From assembly GCA_944320195.1 (NCBI GenBank), contig CALUGP010000023.1, positions 1 to 34,498 on the forward strand: a stretch of 34,498 nt of DNA, given 5' to 3'. Under the pieces are notes generated by a model. That model was not told the DNA's origin. It did not search any database and saw only the letters and a list, made by a program, of their open reading frames with translations. This DNA is from an uncultured Prevotella sp. (GTDB lineage Bacteria > Bacteroidota > Bacteroidia > Bacteroidales > Bacteroidaceae). Each line of letters begins with the position of its first letter. Position 1 is the first letter of the stretch. Below, piece after piece: positions 1-8,289 of this stretch. Both the position numbers and the translations under genes were made by a program.

Positions 1-776
1 AAGTCCTTCTGGCGCAGCACGAAGCTGTTGGTAAGATACTTCTCGCGCACCACCTTGTTCTCGGCCAGTTCCTCGGGCGAGCCCTGGAAGAGGATGCGCC
101 CCTCGAAAAGCAGATAGGCGCGGTCGGTGATGCAGAGAGTGTCCTCCACGTTGTGGTCGGTGATGAGAATGCCGATGTTGCGGTACTTCAGCCGCCACAC
201 TATGTGCTGGATGTCCTCCACGGCGATGGGGTCAACGCCGGCGAAAGGCTCGTCGAGCATGATGAACTTGGGGTCGATGGCCAGGCAGCGGGCAATCTCG
301 GTGCGTCGCCGCTCGCCGCCAGAGAGACGGTCGCCGATGTTCTTGCGCACCTTCTCCAGGCGGAATTCCTTTATCAGGCTCTCCAGTTTCTCCATCTGCT
401 GCTTGCGCGTAAGGCTGGTCATCTCGAGCACGGCCAGAATGTTGTCCTCCACGCTCAGCTTGCGGAACACGCTCGCCTCCTGCGGCAGGTAGCCTATTCC
501 GGCGCGTGCGCGCTTGTACACGGGGAAGCCGGTTATGTCCTTGTCGTCAAGGTATATGTGGCCGGCGTTCGGCACGATAAGGCCCGTCGTCATATAGAAA
601 GAGGTGGTCTTGCCGGCTCCGTTGGGGCCGAGCAGGCCCACGATTTCGCCTTGGCGCACGTTGATGGACACGTCGTTGACCACCGTCCGCTTGCCGTATC
701 GCTTCACAAGTCCCTCCGTGCGCAGCACCATTCCCCCGTCATGGCGCTCCTCCATGCTGTTAGTCGTTTCGTCCAT
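1..776 (-). CDS. lptB: LPS export ABC transporter ATP-binding protein LptB (3' end cut by window)
   Basis: ATPase that powers LptB2FGC extraction of lipopolysaccharide from the inner membrane. My translation from the ATG at 774-776 gives about 258 residues before the window edge. It shows a Walker A (GPNGAGKTT), the LptB-type signature LSGGERRR, Walker B with [13 protein letters not shown], and the H-loop ITDHNV. The visible end ([10 protein letters not shown]) resembles the usual LptB C-terminus, so only a few codons are probably missing. LSGGERRR and FAGVDPI are the features that separate LptB from other ABC ATPases. The gene is divergent from mlaE, with 288 bp between. A TAnnTTTG box lies 18 bp upstream of the start. 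Family assignment is firm. Confidence 0.93.
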   Translation of the reverse strand, partial: MDETTNSMEERHDGGMVLRTEGLVKRYGKRTVVNDVSINVRQGEIVGLLGPNGAGKTTSFYMTTGLIVPNAGHIYLDDKDITGFPVYKRARAGIGYLPQEASVFRKLSVEDNILAVLEMTSLTRKQQMEKLESLIKEFRLEKVRKNIGDRLSGGERRRTEIARCLAIDPKFIMLDEPFAGVDPIAVEDIQHIVWRLKYRNIGILITDHNVEDTLCITDRAYLLFEGRILFQGSPEELAENKVVREKYLTNSFVLRQKD

Positions 777-794
777 AAATGTCGTATTTTTCGG

Positions 795-802
795 CAAAAG
801 TA
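795..802 (-). promoter_or_regulatory. Bacteroidetes -7 box for lptB
   Basis: On the minus strand this reads TACTTTTG, a perfect TAnnTTTG match, ending 18 bp upstream of the lptB ATG. No good TTG -33 element is seen at the usual spacing, so it is called on the -7 box and its position only. Confidence 0.5.
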
Positions 803-852
803 GCAAAATTGTGCCTAATAATAGTTTATAAAGTCAAAAACTCGCATTCGCG

Positions 853-885
853 TTGTAGTTTTTTTAGTTATTTTGGTTACTTTTG
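853..885 (+). promoter_or_regulatory. Promoter for mlaE-mlaF
   Basis: A TTG at 853-855 and TACTTTTG at 878-885 are separated by 22 bp, close to the Bacteroidetes spacing. It would start RNA near 892, giving a leader of about 170 nt before mlaE. Confidence 0.5.
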
Positions 886-897
886 CAGCGTTAGGCC

Positions 898-1058
898 AAT
901 TCATAATTCATAATGCATGATTCATAATCGGGGCGCACATCGGTTTTCAACCGGCAAACAACCGTATGAAAAACCGGCAAGAACCGGCATTTTGCATGTG
1001 ATTTATGAAAAGCAAAAGCGAAGCCTGATTGTAAAATGTGAATTGTGAATCATGAATT
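898..1058. repeat. Imperfect 32-bp inverted repeat in the mlaE leader
   Basis: Arms at 898-929 and 1027-1058 are AT-rich (aattcat/attcataa type). They match at 24 of 32 positions, with three further G-U pairs possible in RNA. The inner 97 bp holds several copies of an accggcaa-like motif. The predicted transcript of mlaE would carry this hairpin in its 5' leader. No riboswitch class is recognised. Confidence 0.45.
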
Positions 1059-1064
1059 AAAGAT

Positions 1065-1811
1065 ATGCTTCTGCAAAAATACCTCACGTCTTTCGGCCGT
1101 TACCTCATGCTCATGGGCCGCGCCTTCGGCCGCCCGGAACGCATGCGGATGTTCTTGAAACAATACGTGAAAGAGATGTCCGCGCTCGGCGTAAACTCCA
1201 TAGGAATAGTCCTGCTGATATCGTTCTTCATCGGAGCGGTAATCTGCATACAGATAAAACTTAACATACAGAGCCCCTGGATGCCACGCTTCGTCACGGG
1301 ATACGTCACCAGGGAAATCATGCTGCTTGAGTTCTCGTCGTCAATAATGTGCCTTATCCTGGCCGGAAAGGTAGGCTCAAACATAGCGTCCGAGATAGGA
1401 ACGATGCGCGTAACGCAGCAAATCGACGCCTTGGAGATAATGGGTGTCAACTCGGCCAGCTTCCTGATAATGCCCAAGATTCTCGGAATGATTACTCTGA
1501 TGCCGTTCCTCGTCATCTTCAGCACGGCCTCGGGCATCATCGGAGCTTACGCCACGTCGTACATCGGGCACGTGATCAGCGCCGAGGACCTCACCATCGG
1601 CCTGCAGCACGACTTCAATCCGTGGTTCATGTACATGAGCATCATCAAGAGCCTGTTCTTCGCCTTCATCATAACGAGCGTTCCCTCATACTACGGATAC
1701 ACCGTCGAGGGCGGCTCGGTCAACGTTGGCAAGGCCAGCACCAACGCCGTGGTGACGAGCAGCGTGCTGATACTTTTCTCAGACGTGTTCCTCACACAGA
1801 TATTGTCTTGA
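1065..1811 (+). CDS. mlaE: MlaE-family ABC transporter permease
   Basis: Inner-membrane permease of the Mla/MCE phospholipid transport system, 248 residues, the normal family length. It is strongly hydrophobic with segments around residues 48-68, 92-115 and 145-245. It carries the conserved MlaE stretch in which GKVGSNIASEIGTMRV precedes QIDALEIMG, the region that contacts the ATPase. The start was chosen at the ATG at 1065, with no in-frame alternative closer to the conserved region. It is followed 133 bp later by its ATPase. The usual third component, an MlaD/MCE-domain protein, is not adjacent in this window. Assignment is firm at family level; the transport direction cannot be inferred. 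Confidence 0.92.
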   Translation: MLLQKYLTSFGRYLMLMGRAFGRPERMRMFLKQYVKEMSALGVNSIGIVLLISFFIGAVICIQIKLNIQSPWMPRFVTGYVTREIMLLEFSSSIMCLILAGKVGSNIASEIGTMRVTQQIDALEIMGVNSASFLIMPKILGMITLMPFLVIFSTASGIIGAYATSYIGHVISAEDLTIGLQHDFNPWFMYMSIIKSLFFAFIITSVPSYYGYTVEGGSVNVGKASTNAVVTSSVLILFSDVFLTQILS

Positions 1812-1944
1812 GGCCATACGGTTATCAGGCTGTGCGGCCATGCGGATGAAAAGATTAGCCCATAGGCGTAATCAAACCGCGAACAGCAACCTGGCCGTCA
1901 CCCCATAACCGTAAAACAGCACCACCGTAAAACAGCAAACAACA

Positions 1945-2712
1945 ATGATTGAAATAAAGAATCTTTGCAAATCGTTCGGCGAGAAAGAAGTCCTAAAGGA
2001 CATAAGCGCCGTCTTCGAGAACGGAAAGACCAACCTCATAATAGGCCAGAGCGGCTCGGGAAAGACCGTGCTGATAAAGAACCTCGTCGGACTTCTTTAT
2101 CCGACGAGCGGCGAAGTGCTCTATGACGGGCGCAACTTCGTGGCCATGGACAAGAAGGAAAAGGCCATGATGCGCCGCGAAATGGGCATGATATTCCAGA
2201 GCGCGGCGTTGTTCGACTCGATGACCGTACTTGAAAACGTGATGTTTCCGCTTGACATGTTCTCAAGCATGACGCTCCGCGACCGCATTCACCGCGCCCG
2301 CACATGCCTCGACAGGGTAAACCTTACAGGCACAGACCACAAGTATCCGGGCGAGCTTTCGGGCGGAATGCAGAAGCGCGTGGCAATAGCCAGGGCCATA
2401 TCGATGAACCCCCAATACCTGTTTTGCGACGAGCCGAACTCCGGTCTCGACCCCAAGACTTCGCTTGTCATCGACCAACTGCTGCACAGCATCACCCACG
2501 AATTCGGCATAACGACAATAATCAACACCCACGACATGAACTCCGTGATGGGCATCGGCGAGAACATAATATTCATTCACGAAGGACGCAAGGAGTGGGA
2601 AGGCGTCAGCTCGCAAGTGATGGGCAGCGACAACAAGAACCTTACAGACTTCATCTTCGCCAGCGACCTGCTCAAGAAGATGCGCAAGGCCGCCCTGGAA
2701 AAGATGGGATGA
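1945..2712 (+). CDS. mlaF: MlaF-family ABC transporter ATP-binding protein
   Basis: Cytoplasmic ATPase partner of the preceding permease, 255 residues. Visible motifs are Walker A GQSGSGKT (34-41), Q-loop around MIFQSAALF (82-90), signature LSGGMQKR (138-145), Walker B ending D162-E163, D-loop SGLDP, and H196. LSGGMQKR and CDEPNSGLDP are typical of MlaF. The 133 bp between mlaE and mlaF contain a short direct repeat (ccgtaaaacagca, twice, at about 1906-1934) but no promoter box, so co-transcription is likely. A long inverted repeat follows the stop. Confidence 0.92.
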   Translation: MIEIKNLCKSFGEKEVLKDISAVFENGKTNLIIGQSGSGKTVLIKNLVGLLYPTSGEVLYDGRNFVAMDKKEKAMMRREMGMIFQSAALFDSMTVLENVMFPLDMFSSMTLRDRIHRARTCLDRVNLTGTDHKYPGELSGGMQKRVAIARAISMNPQYLFCDEPNSGLDPKTSLVIDQLLHSITHEFGITTIINTHDMNSVMGIGENIIFIHEGRKEWEGVSSQVMGSDNKNLTDFIFASDLLKKMRKAALEKMG

Positions 2713-2728
2713 CGGCCACGCGGCCATC

Positions 2729-2813
2729 CGTTCATGGGGCTTTGCGGCACAGCGGTTATGCTTTCATGCGCTTAAAGGCGTGCAACCAGGCTGTCAGCAA
2801 AGCCCCATGAACG
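2729..2813. terminator. 17-bp perfect inverted repeat after mlaF
   Basis: Arms at 2729-2745 (cgttcatggggctttgc) and 2797-2813 are exact reverse complements with a 51-bp loop. It starts 16 bp after the mlaF stop and lies before the next promoter, so a termination or mRNA-end role is likely. There is no T-run, so intrinsic termination is not certain. Confidence 0.45.
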
Positions 2814-2889
2814 TAAGACGCGGCACATACAAGAAGCCACAACCGCACAAACAAAAGGCCGCATATTCCAATATTTCCTGTCAAAATGT

Positions 2890-2919
2890 TTTGATTGTCA
2901 ATTTAATTGCATACATTTG
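2890..2919 (+). promoter_or_regulatory. Promoter for the Ntn-hydrolase gene; decides its start
   Basis: TTTG (2890-2893), an 18-bp spacer and TACATTTG (2912-2919) make a near-consensus Bacteroidetes promoter. RNA would begin near 2926. This is downstream of the first in-frame ATG at 2907, so translation must start later, at 2979. Confidence 0.6.
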
Positions 2920-2978
2920 CCACCGACAGCCTTCGCCATGAAGGCAACATAACTACAACAATCAAAACACAAACGATT

Positions 2979-4058
2979 ATGAGTAAAATGAAAATCGTGG
3001 CCGCATTGGCGGCCGTGGCACTGCTCGCGATAGCGGGCAAGGCCGACGCTTGCACCGGCATCACACTGAAAAGCCAAGACGGCAGCACCGTAGTGGCGCG
3101 CACGATAGAATGGGGCGGCAGCGACTTGAACAGCCGTTACGCCATCGTTCCACGCGGATACACCCAGCAGTCTTACATCCCCGGCGGCGTGAAGGACGGC
3201 ATGAAGTTCACCGCAAAGTACGGATACGTAGGCCTTTCGGTGGAGCAAGAGGAGTTTGTCGCCGAGGGACTTAACGAGCAGGGGCTGTCAGCCGGACTGT
3301 TCTACTTCCCCGGTTACGGCCAGTATGAGGACTATGACGAGAGCCTGAAGGCGCAAAGCATAGCCGACCTGCAATTGGTTTCGTGGATATTGGGCGGCTT
3401 CAAGACCGTTGACGAGGTTGTCGAGGGACTCAAAGACGTGCATGTCATAGCCATCGACCCGCGCGCGTCTACAGCCCACTGGCGCGTGGCCGACCCGTCA
3501 GGCCGCCAAATCGTGGTCGAGATTGTGGGCAAGAAGGTCTGCGTCTACGAGAACAAACTCGGCGTGCTGACCAACTCTCCGGGCTTCGACTGGCAGATGA
3601 CGAACCTCAACAACTATGTAAACCTGTATCCTGGCACGGCAAAAATGAAAAAGCTCGGCGGCGTTCAGGTGGCCTCGTTCGGCGCGGGCAGCGGCTTCTT
3701 AGGGCTTCCCGGCGACGTGACTCCGCCCTCGCGCTTCGTCCGCGCGGCACTTTACCAGACTACAGCGCCCACGCTTGCCACGGCTGACAAGACCGTAAGG
3801 CAGTGTTTCCAGATACTCAACAACTTCGACATTCCCATCGGAATAGAGACGGCTGAAGGCGAAACGGCGGTCGACATACCCAGTGCCACGCAGTGGACAT
3901 CGGCCACAGACATGACGGGGCGCAAGATTTACTACCGCACGATGTACAACAGCGCAATCCGCATGATTGACCTTGGCAAGATAAACTTCGGCAAGACTAA
4001 ATACAAGTCTGTGCCGCTCGACGAGATGAAAGAGCAACCAATCACAATTATAAATTAA
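2979..4058 (+). CDS. Exported linear amide C-N hydrolase (choloylglycine hydrolase / penicillin V acylase family)
   Basis: Ntn-hydrolase of 359 residues from the ATG at 2979. Residues 1-24 form a signal peptide ending ADA, so signal peptidase I would expose Cys25 as the N-terminal nucleophile (CTGITL). Other family catalytic positions are visible: Arg41 (nucleophile +16), an Asn in GLNEQGLSAG, an Asn in TNSPGFDW, and an Arg in PPSRFVRAA. The residue at +19, usually Asp, is Glu44 (RTIEWGG). The family cleaves bile-salt conjugates, penicillin V or N-acyl signals; the substrate cannot be told from sequence. The upstream ATG at 2907 is rejected because the promoter overlaps it. The stop overlaps a shared terminator hairpin with the convergent gene. 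Confidence 0.88.
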   Translation: MSKMKIVAALAAVALLAIAGKADACTGITLKSQDGSTVVARTIEWGGSDLNSRYAIVPRGYTQQSYIPGGVKDGMKFTAKYGYVGLSVEQEEFVAEGLNEQGLSAGLFYFPGYGQYEDYDESLKAQSIADLQLVSWILGGFKTVDEVVEGLKDVHVIAIDPRASTAHWRVADPSGRQIVVEIVGKKVCVYENKLGVLTNSPGFDWQMTNLNNYVNLYPGTAKMKKLGGVQVASFGAGSGFLGLPGDVTPPSRFVRAALYQTTAPTLATADKTVRQCFQILNNFDIPIGIETAEGETAVDIPSATQWTSATDMTGRKIYYRTMYNSAIRMIDLGKINFGKTKYKSVPLDEMKEQPITIIN

Positions 4059-4142
4059 GAATTAAGAGTTAAGAATTAAGAAAAAATGCTGTCGCTAACT
4101 GTCAACAAAGCATTTTTTCTTAATTCTTAACTCTTGATTCTT
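4057..4142. terminator. Bidirectional AT-rich hairpin terminator
   Basis: Arms of 34 bp at 4057-4090 and 4109-4142 match with one mismatch around an 18-nt loop. Arms carry A-runs or T-runs next to the loop and the sequence ttaagaattaagagttaag. It lies exactly between two convergent stops (4058 and 4146). A near-identical arm sequence recurs at 11258-11354. Confidence 0.7.
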
Positions 4143-4145
4143 AAC

Positions 4146-5093
4146 TCACTTAGGCATTTCCGGTGTTCCGAAGGGTATTTCGCCAACGCTTGGCAGGCCT
4201 TCGGGCATTATCATAGGGCCGCTGCGCTCCTTGCGGTTGAACACGGCATTGTCAATCACTTCTTTCACCAACGGCCCTACAGGCAGCTCAAGCGTAAACT
4301 TTTCACTGAACCTTACTTTGGGAGTTATGATGGGCGACGTTACCCAGCGTCGCGCAAACGTGTCGTAGTAGCGCTCCACGCCGAGGTCCATGCCCACCGT
4401 TTCGCCCATGAACGTGACGAAGCCTCCGTATCCGGACGTGCCCATATACGGGAAGGCGGCCATGGAATAGAAGCCGTGGTTGGAGCTGTAACGTCCGAAG
4501 ACGGTTGCCGACCACTGGTCGTTGAAGCGGTAAGTGGCCGCGCCCGACAGGCTGTAGGCGGTACGCGTGCCGCGCCACAGCAGATAGCGGTCTGCCGAGA
4601 CGTTGCCCGTAAGCGTAAGGTTGCCCACATTCTGCACCACGCCCACCGACGCGCCTTGCACCGACATAAGCGCGGGCATCGTAGTACGGAACGACGCCCC
4701 CACCACGGCACCACCGTTCCATGACGCCAGCACGCCGCCACGTGCGAAGTCGAAGGCGTATGGATTATGCATGAAAGGCATTCCGGCCGAGGCCGGGGCA
4801 ATGCGGCTCATGTTGCGGTAGTCGGCCGTCGGCACGGCCAGGCTGTCCGCCACACGCCACTGCGGCAACTCCGCCACACGCGGCACAAAGTCTTTCACAT
4901 GAGCCGTGAACGCCAGCGAGTCGCGCAGGGCCTCGGGACTTGGCACGTTCATCGTCATCGGCGACATGCCAAACCATGGCTTAATCCCGCCGAAACCGTC
5001 TGCCGCCTCTTGCGCCGACACGGCCGCCGGCACGGCGAGAAGGCACGCCGCAATCCCTGCAAACTTACGCCTTATGTATGTAAAGCCTGCCAT
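4146..5093 (-). CDS. Exported protein of unknown function, possibly outer-membrane beta-rich
   Basis: I do not recognise this 315-residue protein. Residues 1-27 look like a signal peptide (AVSA then QEA). From about residue 110 the sequence alternates polar and hydrophobic residues with many Gly and aromatic positions (for example GGVLASWNGG, YGGFVTFMG, RYYDTF), as in small outer-membrane barrels or beta-sandwich proteins. There are no Cys residues apart from one in the signal peptide. The last 40 residues are Pro/Glu/Met-rich. It is transcribed alone from a TAnnTTTG box 26 bp upstream and converges on the hydrolase gene. Location in the envelope is inferred from the signal peptide only. Confidence 0.75.
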   Translation of the reverse strand: MAGFTYIRRKFAGIAACLLAVPAAVSAQEAADGFGGIKPWFGMSPMTMNVPSPEALRDSLAFTAHVKDFVPRVAELPQWRVADSLAVPTADYRNMSRIAPASAGMPFMHNPYAFDFARGGVLASWNGGAVVGASFRTTMPALMSVQGASVGVVQNVGNLTLTGNVSADRYLLWRGTRTAYSLSGAATYRFNDQWSATVFGRYSSNHGFYSMAAFPYMGTSGYGGFVTFMGETVGMDLGVERYYDTFARRWVTSPIITPKVRFSEKFTLELPVGPLVKEVIDNAVFNRKERSGPMIMPEGLPSVGEIPFGTPEMPK

Positions 5094-5118
5094 TCTTACA
5101 CCAATCTGCTAAACAATG

Positions 5119-5126
5119 CAAAGTTA
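5119..5126 (-). promoter_or_regulatory. Bacteroidetes -7 box for the 4146-5093 gene
   Basis: Minus strand reads TAACTTTG, a perfect TAnnTTTG match ending 25 bp upstream of the ATG. A TTG lies only 15 bp further upstream, shorter than usual. Confidence 0.5.
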
Positions 5127-5239
5127 ACCATTTATCGCCGACAACGTGCAGGCCGCAATATAAATATAGTTAAACGCCCGCATTTGCGGCAGGAAGCTGC
5201 CTTGCCGGCATGCACACACGGGCCGCGCCATGCGCGACG

Positions 5240-5364
5240 TTAACCCATTGGCTTACAGGCATTTGCAGACGTGCCTGCAAAAGGTGGCCTTTTGCAGTGT
5301 AAAAGGCCGTCTTTCACCGTGCAAAAGGCCGTGAACCGCAACGCGAAAGGCCGTCTTTTGCAAA
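5240..5364 (+). repeat. Composite intergenic repeat, copy 1 (leader plus array)
   Basis: A leader (ttaac followed by 30 bp) leads into about four units related to GCAAAAGGCCGTCTTT, in both orientations. It occupies part of the 442-bp gap between the divergent genes at 5093 and 5536. The rest of that gap (5365-5535) holds the leader of the receptor gene, with a one-mismatch -7 box (gaactttg, about 5500). Confidence 0.7.
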
Positions 5365-5535
5365 CTCATGCGTGCGCGCATATTTGAATTATGTGTCTTT
5401 CTGATTGTAACAATTCATAAACACAAGCGAAAAAACATGTTAACCCGAATGAAAATACTTGTTCACCCTGTTGACACGCCGATGTAATCAGTTTGTCCGA
5501 ACTTTGCACCCGAAAACAACAATGATTGTAAAAGG

Positions 5536-8238
5536 ATGAACAAAGTAAAAAGATTTATCAGTTCGGCCGCACTCATGTCGCTCCTCGCCGTGCAGGCGCT
5601 CGGTGCCGACATAGCCGACGTTGACGTGAAAGGACAGGTAAAAGACAGGCAATCTAACGAGCCGCTAATCGGCGCCACGGTAAAAGTGGTAGGCAGCAGC
5701 GTAGCCGCCGTGACCGACATAGACGGCAACTTCCAACTAACCGGACTTAAAGACGGAATCTATGACATCGAAATCAAGTACATCGGATACAAGACGGCGG
5801 TGAAGCGCCAGGTAAAGGTTGAGGACAACAAGGTGACCACGCTCGACTTCGAAATGGAGGCCGACAACCGCCAGCTGGCCGGTGTGGAGGTTGTGGCAAA
5901 GGCCAACCGCGAGTCGGAGAACGTAACCATGATGGAGCAGAAACGCTCCATCGTAGCCATACAGACCATCGGCGCCCAGGAGCTTTCGCGCAAGGGAATA
6001 AGCGACGCGCAGGCTGCCGTGGCGAAAATATCGGGAATATCAAAGCAGGAAGGCGTGAAAAACGTGTTCGTGCGCGGACTGGGCGACCGCTACAACATCA
6101 CCACCCTGAACCGCTATCCGCTGCCTTCCGAGGACCCGGAGTACAAGAACATCTCGCTCGACTTCTTCTCTACTGACATCATTCAGTCGATAGACGTAAA
6201 CAAGGCGTTCTACAGCAACACTCCCGCCGACGTTGCCGGAGCCGACATAAACATAACTTCAAAGGAGCTTACGGGCGACGGCAAGTTCAGCGTTAGCGTG
6301 TCGGGAGGATTCAACACGCAGACACTCTCGTCAGACTTCATGCGCATGGACGGCGTCAACTCGTTCGGCTTTGCCGACAGGACACAGCCCGGCGACAATC
6401 TCGACACATACAAGTTCGGCAACTCTCTCGACCCGTCGAAGCAGAACCTGCAGGTAAACCAGAGCTACACCATATCCGGAGGCAAACGCTTCGACATAGG
6501 CGGCAACCCCCTGTCGTTCTTCGCCGTGCTCAGCCACAACAAGGACTACACGCACTATGACGAGGAAGTGCGCAACTCTACGACAAGCGGCACCCTATCG
6601 CAAGACATGGACGGAGACATATCAAAGGTTGAGACAAGCCAGATTGCAATGGCCAACCTGGAGTACAGCCACAACCGCAAGCACCGCATAGCATACAACT
6701 TCATGATGGTGCACGCCACCGAAGAATCGGTAGGCGACTACCTCGGAATGGACGCCGACTACCAGTCGTCAGACACTTACGAAGGCTTCATGCGCAGACA
6801 GCAGGCCAACGACAACATGCTCATCGTCAACCAGCTCGACACCCGGTGGACACTCGGCAAGCAGCTCGGGCTCAACGCCGGTGTCTCCTACAACATGATT
6901 AACGGCTACGAGCCCGACCGCCGCATCAACAACCTGGTACTTACCGACGACGGATACGTGCCGATGAAAGGCACTGGAGTGCAGCAACGCTATTTCTCAA
7001 AGCTCAACGACAAAGACCTAAACGTCCGCGCGGCCCTCACATACAAGCTGAAAGACCGTTTCGACCAGGCCTCCAACATACAGATCGGCTACATGGGACG
7101 CTTCGTTGACGACGGTTTCGAGGCCACGGAATATGACATGTCCGTTGTAAGACAGTATCCCTTCGACATCGACAACATACGCTTCGACGACTACTACACC
7201 CAAGACAACTTTGCCTACGGCACCTTCCTGCTCGACCGCAACACAGAAAGCTACGACGTGAAGAAAAACATCCACTCGGCATACGCTGAAGCCACATACC
7301 AGCTCACACCCGCATTCACAGCCAACATAGGCCTGAAATACGACAACGTGGACCTGAAAGTGGACTACAACGTGAACCGCGGAGGCAGCCAGGGAGCGCA
7401 GAAGATTGACAAGTCTTACTTCCTTCCAAGCCTCAACCTGCGCTACAACATCAGCGAAGACCACGCCCTGCGCCTGGCCGCAAGCAAGACTTACACCCTG
7501 CCGCAGGCCAAGGAAATATCGCCTTACAGATATGTCAGCGTAAGCTTCAAGAGCCAGGGCAACCCAGACTTGAAGCCGTCAGACAACTACAACATCGACC
7601 TGAAATGGGACTGGTACATATCTCCATCCGAGCTGTTCTCCGTGACAGGCTTCTACAAATACATCAAGCGCCCCATCTCAAGGATAGAAGTTGCCAGTGC
7701 CGGAGGCTTCCTCTCATACAGGAACATTGCCGACCACGCCACCGCGGCGGGCGTGGAAATGGAGCTGAAAAAGCACATATTCTCACACAACTTGGCCGAA
7801 GAAGGACTCAGCCGACTGAGCTTCGGAATCAACGGAGCTTACACATACACCTGCGCCAAGGTGCCTCTTGCCACCGACCCGAGCGGCTCACAACTCGAAG
7901 GAGCCGCCCCGTGGATAGTCAACGCAGACCTCAACTACCTGCTGCGCAAGGGCTCCAACTCGCTCACAGCCGCCTTGGTGTTCAACTATTTCAGCGACCG
8001 CATCTACACGATAGGCACCGAAGGCTACCAGGACATCATGGAGAACGGCATCCCCACGCTTGACTTCGTAGCCTCAACACAGCTCGGCAAGCACTTCTCC
8101 ATAAGCCTAAAGGCACGCAACCTGCTCAATTCCACCCATCAGCTGACACGCAAAGGCAACGCCGACAACAAGGAGGTGGTGCTCAGCAAGTACAAGAAAG
8201 GCATGGACCTGAGCATCGGACTGACGTACAACCTTTAA
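5536..8238 (+). CDS. TonB-dependent outer-membrane receptor with carboxypeptidase-regulatory-like domain
   Basis: Outer-membrane beta-barrel transporter of 900 residues energised by TonB. Residues 1-24 are a signal peptide. Residues 29-115 are a CarboxypepD_reg-like domain (VKGQVKDRQSNEPLIGATV, then FEMEADNRQLAGVEVVAKA). The plug follows (about 115-245), including VFVRGLGDRYNITTLN from residue 177. The rest alternates aromatic-rich strands and ends in SIGLTYNL. It lacks the SusC length (about 1000) and its neighbour is not SusD-like. The neighbour is a beta-helix-like surface lipoprotein 51 bp downstream with no promoter between, so the two are likely one operon. Substrate unknown. Confidence 0.9.
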   Translation: MNKVKRFISSAALMSLLAVQALGADIADVDVKGQVKDRQSNEPLIGATVKVVGSSVAAVTDIDGNFQLTGLKDGIYDIEIKYIGYKTAVKRQVKVEDNKVTTLDFEMEADNRQLAGVEVVAKANRESENVTMMEQKRSIVAIQTIGAQELSRKGISDAQAAVAKISGISKQEGVKNVFVRGLGDRYNITTLNRYPLPSEDPEYKNISLDFFSTDIIQSIDVNKAFYSNTPADVAGADINITSKELTGDGKFSVSVSGGFNTQTLSSDFMRMDGVNSFGFADRTQPGDNLDTYKFGNSLDPSKQNLQVNQSYTISGGKRFDIGGNPLSFFAVLSHNKDYTHYDEEVRNSTTSGTLSQDMDGDISKVETSQIAMANLEYSHNRKHRIAYNFMMVHATEESVGDYLGMDADYQSSDTYEGFMRRQQANDNMLIVNQLDTRWTLGKQLGLNAGVSYNMINGYEPDRRINNLVLTDDGYVPMKGTGVQQRYFSKLNDKDLNVRAALTYKLKDRFDQASNIQIGYMGRFVDDGFEATEYDMSVVRQYPFDIDNIRFDDYYTQDNFAYGTFLLDRNTESYDVKKNIHSAYAEATYQLTPAFTANIGLKYDNVDLKVDYNVNRGGSQGAQKIDKSYFLPSLNLRYNISEDHALRLAASKTYTLPQAKEISPYRYVSVSFKSQGNPDLKPSDNYNIDLKWDWYISPSELFSVTGFYKYIKRPISRIEVASAGGFLSYRNIADHATAAGVEMELKKHIFSHNLAEEGLSRLSFGINGAYTYTCAKVPLATDPSGSQLEGAAPWIVNADLNYLLRKGSNSLTAALVFNYFSDRIYTIGTEGYQDIMENGIPTLDFVASTQLGKHFSISLKARNLLNSTHQLTRKGNADNKEVVLSKYKKGMDLSIGLTYNL

Positions 8239-8289
8239 GAACAAACATACAAAAAGAATACAATTCATCAACTAAAATCATTTAGCAAC

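Noticed and set aside
153-803. 216-codon ORF opposite lptB
   Set aside because: It is a shadow of lptB on the other strand, with no start context or recognisable protein features.
2907-2978. Longer N-terminus for the Ntn-hydrolase from the ATG at 2907
   Set aside because: The promoter at 2890-2919 overlaps it, and the added residues precede a good signal peptide beginning at 2979.
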